64,000 bases of DNA from Helopsaltes ochotensis (lineage: Eukaryota > Chordata > Aves > Passeriformes > Locustellidae): the NCBI GenBank assembly GCA_013400155.1, contig VXBM01000137.1:529388-593387 (forward strand), in the 5' to 3' direction. The notes under the pieces are model-generated. The model had not been told where the DNA came from. It worked only from the letters and a program-made list of their open reading frames with translations, and made no database searches. The position numbers were made by a program, and so were the translations under genes. Position 1 is the first letter of the stretch, and every line of letters begins with the position of its first letter. Positions 1 to 12,242 of the stretch are shown here, one piece after another.

Positions 1-1229
1 TTAAGAATGATGTAAAACATATCCCATATAACATTTTACTTCTGTAGAATTATGCCTACTTTTCTAAAAGGGAAGGCAACTACACCGTTTAAAGCGATTT
101 TTTTTTTGTGAATAGCGATGATATTCATGTTCGTCCTTTGGATTGTGCTGCACCTGCCCCTGTCTGGCCAGGGAAGTGCCATCACTCGGGGCAGTGATCT
201 TCAGCAGCCCGGTGTCAGCCGTGACGCAGCTCCAGCCTGACGGACTGTGGGGTCCCGTGTGCCCTCTGGGAATGGGGCCACCAGTTTGGGTCTTATTCTT
301 CTCCCTGAAATTACTTCAGCTTAATGTCTTTGAAACAGTTGCCTCTCTAAATTGCTTGGCATTTAATGAAAGATTTAAAAATTAGTAAGAGGTGAACGAC
401 AATGAGATCATTGCATAAGCCTTGTTTCTTTAGGAAACAACAAAACTTCCTAGACTTCAGATGAAATGTTTTGGTGAGATAATAATGTAAAATTTATTTC
501 AGATAGGCTGTTAAGAATTACTTAATTGATATTTTTGTTTGTTGTTTTTTTAATGAGCAAGTCTTGCACAATTGGTCATATGTTTTACTGTGCATTTTAC
601 ACACACATTTATCAAGTTTACCTCATAATATATTTACAAAAATTTCCTGATACTACATTGAGTGGGTTCCAGAAAAAAAGAAAATAATTTTGAACACCAT
701 GGTGTTCAATAAAGAAGAGACTGGGGTGATGGTCTGTTCACTGAGAACCCTTTCAAACAACTATGTTGCCCTGATGATTTAGTTGCCATTTCTGAAAGGA
801 ATACTTCTTGCAGTGATAAAACAGTACTGGAAATTTTGATGAGGAAACTCTATGGTATTCCCAGAAGTGCAGCTTTGCAGAGATGCTGAGCCAAATGTTA
901 TAGTAATTCAAAGTAAGTGCAACCCTTACTAAGTAATTGGAACTGCAGGGAATGTAAATCATTGAGGAATTTGTCCTGTTATGATGTCTCAGTGTAGAGC
1001 AAGAGCTTATGTGCAGGTGTATATTTGAGTTATTTTAGAACTGCTTCATTTTAACTAATTCTTACTATTTATTTTGTATTATTTTGCATAAAATTTTATA
1101 TGTTCTACATAATAAGCACCAGATTCCTGATCCTAGATGGGGACTCCACTCTTTTTTATTGCTTCATATATAAATATGAAACCAGATTAAAAGTATATTC
1201 CGTTTTCTTTTTATCTGTTTAAGTCTCAG
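1..1229. other. Non-coding stretch, intron of the plus-strand gene
   Basis: Mostly AT-rich intronic sequence. The exception is a GC- and CpG-richer patch at about 140-300, which is open in one plus frame (143-385) and follows a pyrimidine-rich acceptor-like AG near 170. No donor in that frame gives the phase 0 end that the exon at 1230 needs. I therefore do not call it an exon of this gene; it is listed under findings. Confidence 0.4.
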
Positions 1230-1344
1230 ACAGTTTGGACCTTGGATGCTGTGACTGTCAGACCTGGAGGTTCCCCAAAGCAGAAACTCCTAAAGGAGTC
1301 CTTAGCAGCAAAAGAACTTCGGACCATGGAAAAACACCTAGCTG
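1230..1344 (+). CDS. Internal coding exon of unrecognised plus-strand gene (exon A)
   Basis: The exon follows a pyrimidine-rich tract ending in CTCAG and stops at a strong donor, CTG|GTATGT. It is 115 nt, enters in phase 0 and leaves in phase 1: 38 codons plus one G. The peptide starts TVWTLDAVTVRPGGSPKQ and continues as a Lys/Glu/Leu-rich helix ending MEKHLA. The last G plus AC from the exon at 6481 makes an Asp codon, so the junction reads LA-D-IEKDLALWEE and continues the same charged helix, which is good evidence that the two exons belong together. The product looks intracellular: there is no signal peptide or membrane segment here. A cytoskeletal doublecortin-domain protein such as DCDC1 is possible, but I cannot confirm it. 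The 5' exons lie to the left of the window. Confidence 0.65.
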
Positions 1345-4300
1345 GTATGTATGGGATCAAGGAACCATAAAATGCTTAGATACTCACCCAGCTTGCTCTG
1401 CCAATATATCAGACGAAGGAAAAAATTATCTAACTCACATGCCGACGAAAACAGATGAAAACTTTAATTTGTTTTTCATTAAGAAAACACAATTAGTGTT
1501 TTATTTGTAGATGTAATGAACTTCACTGTAATCACAGTAAGTACACTACTTAAAACAGTAATTAAACCATGTTGAATATACTGTTGCCTGAAAGCGTAAT
1601 AATGCACCTTTTTTTTGTTTTTATGTTTCACCCAGACTTATGCAATAAGGAGGTACTGATGTTTTACGTACTGTTAAATAGTCTTTTAAAAGCAGGATCT
1701 TTAACTGGAGAATAGATTGCTTTGCAGGAAAACCTCACGTTGTTCATGAGAATTCCAGTTGAATGAAATCTGTTAATTTGTGTGCCTTGGAACATCTGCA
1801 ACATCTTTGATGGGTTAACAATTTCTGAAAAGTCAAACAAAAAAAAAAGCATGGGGTTTTTGGTAAAAAGATGTTTCAGAGCTTTATAAAAATTAATGAG
1901 GAATATTCTAAAATTTAGCTTGCAATTTGTTCTTCTTCGTAACTAATGTTTTCTATCTTCAGCTTTCATTGAAAGGTATGACATAGACCTATAGTGTGGT
2001 AGTCCTGTGTTATGCATGCTATTTGTCATATGGTGAAAGTTTCTTAGGCTAATTCTATGAAAAGTAATGCTTCAGTGCAACGTAAAGACAGTTTATGTAA
2101 AATGAAGGTAGAAATGAAATTTATCTGATAATTCTTCTAAGTTATTTAGAGAGTGAGGCAGAGAACACCTTTGGTATATTTTTTAAAAATACTTTGGATA
2201 TTTATCTTGCCAATAACAATGCTGTGAAAGCTGTATCCTCTTTAGAAAGGAGGTGTTGCAGCTGAGGTCAAGGCAGACGACAAAGCTATGAGCACAGTGA
2301 GGGAAGCTATTTAGGAACAGGTTTTGCTCATAAAGGAGCAAGAACTAAAAATTATGATATGTGCAAATGAAGCCTTTTAGGTGAGTTTTGTGTCTGACGA
2401 TAGAGATGCTGTAATTCAATTTTTTTAAATTTTTTTAATAAATTCATAAAGCTTACAACGATTAGAGCTGCAGCCACTGCTGAGCTAGATTAAAAATCCA
2501 TGAGTCCTCTCTCTAAACTGAAACTCCCAAGAACATCTAGTGGGAATCAGGAGAGCAGCAAACCAATATGTGCTTTCTGTAGCATAGCAGGGACCTGTGT
2601 ACCCCAAGGGCCCTGCTACTGTGAGGTACCACTTGTTTTCCCTTATGTTGTCACTCAAGAGGAGTCTGATGACTACTCCCTACTTTGATTTATGTCCTAA
2701 CTGGTCTCACTTCCATGGTCATAACAAGCTGTTCTTGCATGCATTATGCTATGAAAAATGCAGTCCCTTGGCAAAGCTGACAGTAATAACTACAAATTCA
2801 ATACAATATGGAATTTTAAATACTTCATTGACCGTAAACTAACTAGCTACGTTCACTTACTCTCTGAGATTCCTTCTGCAGCTGTGTGACCTAGGAGATT
2901 TTGTCTCCCACATCAGTGCTGTTCCTGTCATTTGACTTTGGGCCTATTATTTCAGCGAAGCTGTAACATGAGGTTCAGCCATTCTACCATTCAGTAATTT
3001 TTGTCGGACTGAGAACTTCACATGGAAACAGCCCAATTATTCGACATTGGACTATTGTATTCCTAATAATTCATATCCTATTATAACACCAGTGGTGCTT
3101 GAGACAATTACTGCCCTCAAAGACAAGAATAACGTAATTTCCATGAATAATCAGTTCAGAGTACCTCAGATAATAATGCTGTGGTTTTGCTTAGCCTCAT
3201 TTGTCTTATGCATTTGCAAAAGGTCAAGTGTCTGTGATATCAGCAAGTCTCTTGTTTCGGTTCTCTTAACAAGTGCAATGGAACCTATTAATTCTATGAA
3301 ATGGCTGCCTATCAAGGCAGTAATTTAGATGCCTGAGCTATGACTTGGATTACCTGTGTAATGATGAAATATGGCGCCCATCTCAGATACACCTTCTTAA
3401 GGGGCCTGGCCTACCTTATGGACTGTGTGCTGGACAAAAATCATAACATAAGGCATAATTTGGTGTCTGTGCCTAACTAAGGAACTAGCACCAATTGCCA
3501 GCAACTGCCTCAGTACCTACATATTTGAAAGCACCAGTTTTACAAAATCAGACACTGAAGCAATTTTCTTTTCCTTCTCTACATATGGCTCATTTTTTTT
3601 TGTCTAAAATCCAGGCTCTTATGTTACTATGGCTGCTTTATATCGCATGCAAATGGAGAATATTTTTTGGTAGGTGATTCCAGTATCTTTCCAGTTCGGT
3701 TTGGGGCACTGAATTTGTGATCTTTGTATACTTCTGGAAAATATTTTGTCACAAGAAGAACTGTTTAAAAAGAAACAGCTTACAAGTTCATATAAATCAT
3801 ATCCTTATTCTGGATATTTTCTTACTGAAAGCAAAATGCCTTTGTGTTGCTCTGTTGCATTTTGTTTTCCTTTAAATGACATCAACAAGGGTTTTTAAAA
3901 GTCCTAAGTCATAATTCAGTTGTATTATTTAATTGGATCAGATAATACTGCAAAGCTGGGAATGTGTGATTTCTTTTTCTTTCTGGTTGAAAATCTTATA
4001 TTAAAGCAAAACAAAATAGAAGATGTGTAAATGAAACTGAATAATTATTCTATGGAAACATGTTAATTATATGTAGAGAAATTATTATAATAATTGGTTT
4101 ATCTGCAGGCTTGATTGCTATATGAAATTAAGGAAACATGAGCCAGCATATAATGTTTATTTAACTCTTATTGAATCATTCAATATTCATGCTATTTCTT
4201 AGCATACTGAATTCACTACAGGAAAATTTGATGTCTGTAACTTTGCAAAGAGATAGATTTAGCTGGATCTTTACAAGACCATATTCTTCATTTGGCTTCA

Positions 4301-4375
4301 ATCCAGTAGCCCACAGTATCATTTATTGGCCCCTGATTTTTTGCCAGGCATCTCACTCGTTCTGCACCAAAAGTG
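1345..4375. other. Intron sequence without recognised features
   Basis: AT-rich sequence between exon A and the CR1 near 4.4 kb. Several open frames of 60-93 codons occur (for example at 2500-2842 and 3047-3328). They have no splice context, repeats or familiar motifs and look like chance. Confidence 0.5.
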
Positions 4376-4932
4376 GAACAGGCAGCAGGTTAAGGGAGCT
4401 GCTTCTTCCACCTCTAAGATCAACTCAGTTGATCAGAGCCTGGTGCTAATAATGCCAGGGTCATGGTTTTGATCCCCATATGGGCCGAACTGAAGAGCTT
4501 GACTTGATGATCCTTTTGGTTCCCTTCGAATCCCAAAGATCCTGTGATTCACTACTCCACTCTCATGAGAGCCCACCTGAGTGCTGCATTCAGCTCTGGG
4601 ACCCTCAACGTAAGAAGGATGTGGACCTGTTTGAGCGGGTCCAGAGGAGGCCACGATGATGCTCAGAGGGCTGGAGCATCTCTCAACAGCCCGAGAGACT
4701 TAGGGTTGTTTGGCCTGGAGAAGTGAAGGCTACAGGGAGAGCTAACTGTGGCTTTCCAGTACCCAAATGGGCCTGCAAGAGAGATGGAGGGGCTCTGTCC
4801 CTGACAGAGCTCAAGGCTAGGTGGGATGGGGCTCTGAGCAACATGATTTAGTGGAAGACATTCCTCCTCATAACCAGGGGGTTTTGACCTTTAAGGTTTC
4901 TTCCAGCCCAAACCATTCTCTGATGCTATGAA
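4376..4932 (+). mobile_element. CR1 LINE 3' fragment, split by a SINE
   Basis: From about 4551 the sequence follows the 3' end of avian CR1: the segment encoding the end of ORF2 (about 4555-4720), then the short 3' untranslated region ending in a degenerate ATTCT/ATGCTATG octamer repeat at about 4915-4932. CR1-like sequence also precedes the SINE at about 4376-4412, and it resumes after the SINE at the point where CR1 would be expected to continue. The copy is 5'-truncated, as is usual for CR1, and its coding frame is broken. It lies in sense orientation within an intron of the plus-strand gene. Confidence 0.8.
4413..4550 (+). mobile_element. tRNA-Ile-derived SINE (TguSINE1-like)
   Basis: The first 70-75 nt resemble a tRNA-Ile gene: an A-box-like caactcagttgat at 4421-4433, an anticodon-arm-like tggtgctaataatgcc at 4441-4456, and a B-box-like ggttttgatcc at 4465-4475, followed by an acceptor-stem-like tatgggcc. 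After a short linker, a tail ending cctgtgattc resembles the 3' end of CR1, the partner LINE thought to mobilise this SINE class in songbirds. It is not a functional tRNA gene: the A box and T arm carry several changes and a long tail follows. CR1 sequence flanks both sides. Confidence 0.75.
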
Positions 4933-6480
4933 ATTCCAAAGTGAAAGCATAGTGGAAGAGTAGTTCAAGATGTAATTATTTCAAAATGGAAATAATTAAT
5001 TTTAAGGGGTCAATTAGAAATATTCTTAACTGTGTGCTAGAAATAGTGACTATGTTTTGAAATTTGCTAACAGCAAAATATTTAATCTGTAAAAAGTTGA
5101 GAGACCTTTTTTCTGAGGCTTTCACAACTATTTCAGTTTTACTAGCTTTTCTAGTAATAGCATTTGAATTATATGTAATATGTTGTATTAGACTAGTAAC
5201 ATGAAATTGGCATGGCTTATTTTCCCGTTTTCAAAATTTTATAAAATATGTTGATGTTAAAGGCAGCATATTTTAATTATTTAACATACAACATTCTTTT
5301 TGTACCTACTGGTAAACATAAGTGAAAGAAAATTTCATTTTCCAATATGCAGTTTAGAATCTATTTCTTCTAGGACTTTTTGAACCTGAAATAATTGTTA
5401 CCAAAATAAAAAAATTAAATCCTTATTTTAGACAAGTTGACTTAATAAGTGTTTAAATCAGTAGAGCCTTGCTAATTTACAGCTTCTGGGGCTGCGACTT
5501 ATGCAAGTTCATGGGAAATGGCATTGCTCTTTTAAAGATAATCAGCTGTCTATGAAAATCAAATACATGCCAATGAAAGTGAAAATTCGTAGCAGTAGTG
5601 TAAGATAAAATAAACTTGATTAAACTGTTTCTTAAGCTCTACATTTGTGCTTGGAAGGACTTTCAACACGTTATCAATGCTAACCTAAATTTCAGTTACC
5701 CTCATCTGTATAGCTTTGATGCCTATATTCTGATTTAATTAATTAGAAGCATTATTAAATTAAATTATTTCAGGAGACACTTTTCATTCACTGCCCTTAG
5801 TCTGTTGTGTTTCTAAAATAGATCTTATTTCTTATGGCTTGTGCAAGGCAGGGATTGGATCATACGGTGGCTGTCACCTTTTCTCCTTGGACTCTGGATA
5901 TTGGTGACCCCATCACCTGCTGCGGCACTGATGGCAGGCCAGAGCATGAAATTCAGGTTCAAGCAGAATCACAAATCCAGACATGCCAGAGTTCAGTAGT
6001 TACTTCCCTCACAGTTTTGCTTGGGCAGTGGACAGCAGGGCCAAAAGCAAAAGTTTTGTCTTGAACCAGTTTTGGATTCCTCTTCAGTGCAGCTGAGAAT
6101 GGCAGGTTTACATCACTGCTCCATCTTGGTTTGGTACTAATCTTGATTTTGCAGTAACTGTGCAAAGGCCACAGAGACATAATTTTGCTGAAACAAGAGG
6201 AATTTTTATAGGTTGTATTAAGATTCAATGAAGAGGTAATGTTTCATTTCTGCAGGATAGCTGTGTTTGCAGTGAATCAAATGTAAATAAACTTTAAGGA
6301 AATGCTTGCCAAACATTTGCACTGTTAATTCTGATGCCTTTTATTTTAAGCATGAATAGATTTTCTCTGCACAGCTTCAGGTTTTCTCTTACATTGGAGA
6401 AAATCATTCAGAGTTTTAAACCAGAGAGAAACAGACTGTGAGTTTCTTTCTTTTCCATTTGTTCATGTGTGTGTGCACAG
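4933..6480. other. Intron sequence without recognised features
   Basis: AT-rich sequence to 5.8 kb, then moderately GC-rich around 5.83-6.1 kb, where plus and minus frames are open (5834-6064, 5959-6228). Neither has a convincing splice pair in the required phase. The final part (about 6440-6480) is the T-rich tract and GCACAG acceptor of the exon at 6481. Confidence 0.45.
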
Positions 6481-6959
6481 ACATTGAGAAGGACCTCGCA
6501 CTGTGGGAAGAAGCAAGGCTCTCAAGAAGCCCTGGTGTCCAGCATCCCAGTGTGGTTACATCTGACCATCAAGGCAATCTTCAAGCTGCACAGGGCCAAA
6601 CCCCAAGGCCTCAAGTGCCAACTCCGACTGGCAAGAACATTCAGCTCCAAGGAAACAAATCACCACCGCTGCCCACTAACAGCAGAGCACAGATCTCCAG
6701 TGTCACAAACAGCAGTGCACAAACCAACAGGCCATCAGCTCCAGGGAGCAGACCTATGACCCCAAATAGCTTGTTGTCACGGCCTCTTACCCCTAGCAAC
6801 CAAGGAAATAGGGAAATCATTATTAGCATGCAAAGAAGCAGATCTTTGTCATCTAAGAGCCAAATGGGGAGGACCCTCAGTGCTGCTTCAGGGCTTTCTG
6901 TGCAAGTGAGTGGAGATGTTGTTGGAACTGTCACTACTCAGAGAAACAGTTTATCAGAA
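6481..6959 (+). CDS. Long internal coding exon, Ser/Thr/Pro/Gln-rich (exon B)
   Basis: The acceptor is GTGCACAG and the donor is CAGAA|GTAAGA. At 479 nt this is the longest credible coding segment in the window. It enters in phase 1 (completing an Asp codon with exon A) and ends in phase 0, giving 160 codons with no stop. The start, DIEKDLALWEEARLSRSPG, continues the charged helix from exon A. The rest is low-complexity and probably disordered, rich in Ser, Thr, Pro, Gln and Asn, with basic SR and SP/TP motifs such as SRPMTPNSLLSRPLTPSN and MQRSRSLSSKSQMGR that could be phosphorylation or microtubule-binding sites (inference). It ends TTQRNSLSE. I see no known globular domain. An antisense frame at 6641-6934 is a shadow. 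Confidence 0.8.
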
Positions 6960-8403
6960 GTAAGATTTTCAATTTAATGTTTTTGCTATGTTTAATAATG
7001 CAAAGACTTGATTGCATTTTATGTTCGTTGCATTTATGTTCAAGTAACATCAGTATACCTAATGTAACCTACTGTGCTGAAAAGAACTTAAAATATAATG
7101 ATGAGAAAATTAGCAAGGAAATACTGCTCAGCTTTGAGAGGTACTCACTAGAGAATGTCAGTATTATTACAGAAATCATACTGAAACACTTGTGTCCCCT
7201 AAATTTACCATGAGCTCAGTACGGCTTTGCCTGTATGATGCATAGCAGTTTTATTAGCATTACAGTTTCTAAAAAGTTCATACCTCTGGAATATTAAACA
7301 AAACTTTATCTAATCTTTATGTTCCATGGTAATTTTTTTCCTGCTGGACTGGCAGTGCATGATATTTTCTTGATCTACTTTTTATTTTGTATTTTTGGGC
7401 AATTGGAGTGATTAGTTAGGCGTCACTGAAAGGACAGGTTTTTTGGACAAAGTGCCAAACTGAATTGCAAGAGAAAATGTCCAACATTGTTGAATCACTG
7501 TCTAGTACTATATGCATGGTAACTAGGCTGACTTACAGCATAAAAATTTCCTGTCACATATTATTGGCTTTTACAGGACTAGTCTTTGTTTAAAACAAAA
7601 CAGAATAAAAAGTTAAAGTACCTTGTAAATTCTGAGTAGGATTCTCTGCTAACCTTAGCTGCCTTAAACATAACTTCAGTGTGTGGGCAGTGGAAATAAA
7701 AGCACCTGTGAAAGAAAACCCCTGCTATCTCTATACATGCCTTACAAAGGTGAGTCTTTTCTCAGGATATGCCAGTTTTTCTATACTGACTTGAGAAGGA
7801 ACTATATGTCTAGACTGCTAATTTTTTAATGATGGAATATGTTGGTTCCCACCATTCTTACCAATCTCTTTGTGATCCATTTGTCAAAGTCTGGAGAGAT
7901 TTTTTCCAAGACTGAAAACAATACCATACCTTTAGATTGTTTCTGAGCAGTATCATCTGTTGTAATGATCTGTTGAGTGTGACACTTGACACAGTGTGTT
8001 ATCAGTCTTATGACTTCTGAAGAAAATTTAAAATGTTTATGATAGTGTTGCTTAGGGTTGCTTGTAGGAAAACTAGAGATTAAATACTTAGTATAACTCT
8101 ACAATTGATTATATGATGTCCATTATTTGTTGTGAAGGAAAGGAAATGAGGCACAGATTACTCTAGAATTTGGGGAAGAAATCTTACTTAAATTTGGTGG
8201 TGTAATAAATATTCATTATTTTGGTGTTTGAATGGCAGTGCACTAATCCCATCACTCGAGCTATTTCTTGACTTAGAATTGAGTATCCAGATTAAAGACA
8301 TGAGGACTGAAGGTGACTACAGTTCTCCTGAAAGTGTCTGCACTGCCAGTTGATAATATTTTCAAACCCTGTGTTCCATGGGGAAAAAAAGTAATTTTAA
8401 CAC

Positions 8404-8427
8404 TTTTTTTTTTTTTTTTTTAAAAAA
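8404..8427. repeat. Poly-T/poly-A tract
   Basis: Eighteen T followed directly by six A. No SINE or LINE body could be recognised next to it, so it is best treated as a simple repeat. Confidence 0.9.
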
Positions 8428-9960
8428 GAGACCACCTTGTGTCCTCTTTTGAAGTATCGGATGTGTCTGTGTGTTAGAGTGTTAGAATTTTCTCACATAT
8501 CAGAAAATGAGAACTGAAATTAATTTTTAAATAAAAAATGTTCAGAAGAAATGAAAGGTTTTATTGTCTTCAAATAAATTCTTTACCCCTCTTTTTCTTC
8601 TTTTTTAGGCAGTCTTGTTCTTAACTGATACATAATCATGTGATGTCAAATAAAATTATTGTATATACTCCTGAAAGTATGTGTATGTAATGAGTGAGAG
8701 ATATCCAGTCTGCCCATCATTTTTGATCTTTCCTGTAAAAAGGCAATTGAAAATGCTTTCTTCCACAGCCTTTCTGTAGTTATAATAATAATAAGGAAGA
8801 GTCCCATTTAATTTGCTGTGTTTTGTTACTTCTGTTTGCTGGTAGCTCTCACAATAAGTGTAAGTGTCATACTTTTAATATATGTATATATTTGTCTTGA
8901 GAATTTTACGAAGTGAACAATATTATTATACTATTTTCCAGTTAGAGTAGCATGTCCAGATTCAGCCAGCAATCCACTGTAAAGCTGATGTTAAACCTCA
9001 GCATTTCTATGCAGGATCTTATACTCTGTTAAAATCCCTTCTAGAAGTGACAAATTCTTTTCTTTCTCTTTGCTCGCTGGGTACAATAGTACCTTGGCTG
9101 CTAGTGACCCAGCTCAGACCCTATTTATCCTTTCTGACATGCACTAATGACCTTTGACATAATGGAAACTCAACTCCTAATGGACTAGCTCTGCTTCTAA
9201 AGGGAAAGCTGCTGGTATGACACGTTCATACTGAAGACCTTCCTCTGCCAGGTTGTGAAGGCTCATGGGTATCAGAAAGTGGCTGATGGAGATCTGGCCA
9301 ATCTGCCGTTCCCAGCCTCAGTTTTGGAATATTGTACTGGAAGCTTTGAGAGCCCTTTCAAGCTGCGTTTTGCCCACTTAAGTTCCTGTTCACTTAGAGA
9401 AGTGGATTTAGACAGAACATACCCGGGAAATTCATCTGTTCCATGGCATTTTTTGCCACGTTTGACATTTCCTCCTATTTGTGGCCACATTGTTTCATTT
9501 TCTTGTGTCACAGCTTGTCTCTGACCATGGAGATATATTTTAAAAAGGCAGAGATAGTTTGGGGTAGGAGAACAAGAGTCCTGTCTGTCTTTGTACTTTT
9601 ACAGATCACAAACATATAAAACTTAAGTCTGATACTGTAATTTATTTTGCAACTTTCATTGTAGGTTTTGTATCCTCCTCCTGTATAAAACCAGTAAAAT
9701 AAAAGAAGGGAAATTGCCTTTATTCTTCTTAGCCTTATGACCTCAACTGGGAATTTCTACTAGATGTAAATACACTGTGGTTATATTGCCAATCCTATAG
9801 AAGATATTCTGATAAGATTTTGCGAACAACTCTGCTTTCTTACTCTTAGGTGATGTTAATGGAATTAATCAGTACAATGTTGATATATATTTGATAAGAA
9901 TGAGTCAGTTGAAAAGAATGTTACTAGTGGGTGCCAGGAGCATGTTTTACCCTAAGTAAC

Positions 9961-9988
9961 TTTATTTATTTATTTACTTGTTTATTTG
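9961..9988. repeat. TTTA-type simple repeat
   Basis: Four to five imperfect TTTA units, drifting into TTTACTTG and TTTATTTG. Confidence 0.8.
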
Positions 9989-10759
9989 TTGGGAATTTTA
10001 ACATATCTCTCAATGCCTTGTGTGTGCTTCCTTGATTGTAATGTGTTTCAAATGAACATAACAAGTCTAAATAGGAAAATATTACTAATAAATACATTTC
10101 AAAATTCTTAATCTTTAGTAAACTTCATGCTGCAGCATGGGTGGTTTAATCTTGTTATAGAACAAATCTTAAATAATTTGGCAAGTACTTAACATATCAG
10201 CTGTTAAGAATGTTTTGGGGTTTTTTAATGCTCAAGACTTATAATGATCTGAGATTTTGTGGACAAGTTTCTGCCTCCTGGCACACATAATATTACTAAG
10301 TTCTAACAGGTGTGTTTCATTATCAGCTCTGTTCAAGGCTGAATTGAATTATAGCAAAGAAATGCTACCTAGAGAAATAGTTTTATTGTCTCTGTAAAGG
10401 TAATAAATCAGGGTTCCAAATCCTTTGGCAGAGATACTTTTATGCATGTTCCTAATCCTTTGGTGTTTTGTATAAATTGGCAAAGGAATGTTGAACCCTG
10501 CTTATCTCTTTAGGATGGATTCCATAAAAGTGACACAATTTTGTGATACTTGTCAATAGCTGTTGAGATGAAAATACTACTGACTCCCTTGTTTGCCATA
10601 TCATTTTCTGAACACATAAAAGTTTGCAATCATTTCAGTAATTCAGATAGTTTAAAGTGGTATTCAGCAATTCTTATTAGTCTGTCATTGTTAAGAGCAG
10701 GAAGCTTCATCTTATTTGAATATAGCCTTGATTAACAAAATTTTTACTCCTATTTACAG

Positions 10760-10855
10760 GAGTATAGAGCAAAACTTGTGGTGGGGGCCTCCCTTTTTGG
10801 TCAGATACTCTCATTCTGTTCCACCGCCTGGCTCAGGTCTTCACTCTATATTTTT
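10760..10855 (+). CDS. Possible optional exon of the plus-strand gene
   Basis: A good acceptor (pyrimidine-rich, ending TATTTACAG) is followed by a frame open for 32 codons in phase 0, the phase left by the exon ending at 6959. Two ends are possible: TTTTT|GTAAGA at 10855 (phase 0, compatible with frame 1 of the exon at 12243) or CTCAG|GTCTTC at 10836 (phase 2, compatible with frame 2 of that exon). The peptide begins EYRAKLVVGASLFGQ and is rather hydrophobic, unlike its neighbours. It may be an alternative exon or chance. Confidence 0.25.
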
Positions 10856-12006
10856 GTAAGATTAAAAAAGTGTGTGGAACAGTGTGAGAATCACTCATCC
10901 CTACTGCAAGAATCCTGTTCTGTGAACCAAAACATGTTCAGTGTTGTAGTAAGCAACCTTCTCAAACACAGCACATTGGAAATGGCAATGCATGAGTGGG
11001 GCCTGGAGCTCCTGCCTGAGTTTACTGCTGGGCCATGGAGCAGTCCTTGTGGAATTTTTTAGCACATTACTAACAGAATTAATAATTTACTCCCAGCGAG
11101 TCAGATCTTGATTGAGCAGCCTTCAGTCTCCAAAAACTGATTTAAACAAGCCTGGATTCTGTATTTAAATCAGATAGCCTAAGAATAAAATTTATGTTGT
11201 AATACAATTTAACTTTTAATATGTAGATTCTCGTTTCAGCTGATGTAACACAAAACAGGGTTTTTAGCCCCCTTTTTTTTTCAAGAACTTATAAAAATCT
11301 GGCCAGTAATTTTATGATATCTGGCCAATGTTAAAGTTTTCTTTTGGAGACTAAACTTGCATGTTTGAACTGCTTTGGAAAATAAAACTCTGCATTCCAG
11401 TTTCATCTCTCCCTGTGAATATTGCAAAGGAATGTGTCAGAGTATTTTATATGTCTGCGTGTATACCTGTTCATGTACATATGTGTGTGTCTGCATGGAA
11501 AAATACTTTTATACACATACATATATACATTATATAAAAAAGTAGGCAATTTTAAAACATTTTCAAAAGCATATATTCAGCTGCATATGGCTTTTTAACC
11601 ATGTAAAAAGTTGATATTTTGATGTTCTAGTGATATCTTGGAGACAAAAGTTCCTATAACATTTTTCCTTCCTAAGCCTTCTCCTTATGCAGCAAAACCA
11701 TAGGTTCTAAATCAGATATCAGGTTCTTGTTCTTATTAGACTAGAAACAGTGAAAAATTTGATAAATCAAAGTGTCACTTAAGCAAATTGCATTTGAAAT
11801 GCAGTCCAAGAACTGCAGGGTCAGATGTAATATCTGCAATTTTGTCCTATCACTGCATTTCCAAGATGATGTATGTGTCTTACATATCTATATTTATAGT
11901 AGAGGGATAGCTAAATAGACCCCTTCATTTTGGTGGATTTGATTTGTGGTTTTGTTTCCTTTGTTATGTTTTCATTTTGTTTTGTTTGTTTGCCTTTGGT
12001 TTTATA

Positions 12007-12029
12007 TTGGTTGGTTGGTTGGTTGGTTG
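12007..12029. repeat. TTGG tetranucleotide microsatellite
   Basis: About six TTGG units within a generally G/T-rich stretch (11930-12050). Confidence 0.85.
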
Positions 12030-12242
12030 TGGGTTTTTTTGTTTTGTTCTACTGAATAGATAAAAAACAATTTTTAAGGAGCCTGCACATCCTCTACATT
12101 CTGGTTTTATTTCACAGCAAGTTGTTTTTTGTTTTTAAAGGCTTTCTCCTCTCTAGTTAATTGAGGCTAGTGCTTGCTGCAGTCTTCATTTATACAGAAC
12201 AATTGTCTGTCATTTTATCTAAAATAGATCTGTTTGTGGCAG

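Larger units (their letters stand above)
6960..10759. other. Intron sequence
   Basis: Mostly AT-rich. It holds a T18/A6 tract at 8404-8427, a TTTA-type repeat at 9961-9988, and a segment ending at a near-perfect donor at 7749/7750 (see findings). An open frame at 9255-9524 lacks splice support. Confidence 0.45.

Noticed and set aside
143..385. 80-codon plus frame as a complete small gene
   Set aside because: It lies upstream of a real exon, has no start context or transcript signal, and its 3' half is ordinary AT-rich sequence. Only the GC-rich part is kept, as a finding.
4413..4484. A functional tRNA-Ile gene
   Set aside because: A-box and T-arm substitutions and a CR1-like 3' tail identify a SINE rather than a tRNA gene.
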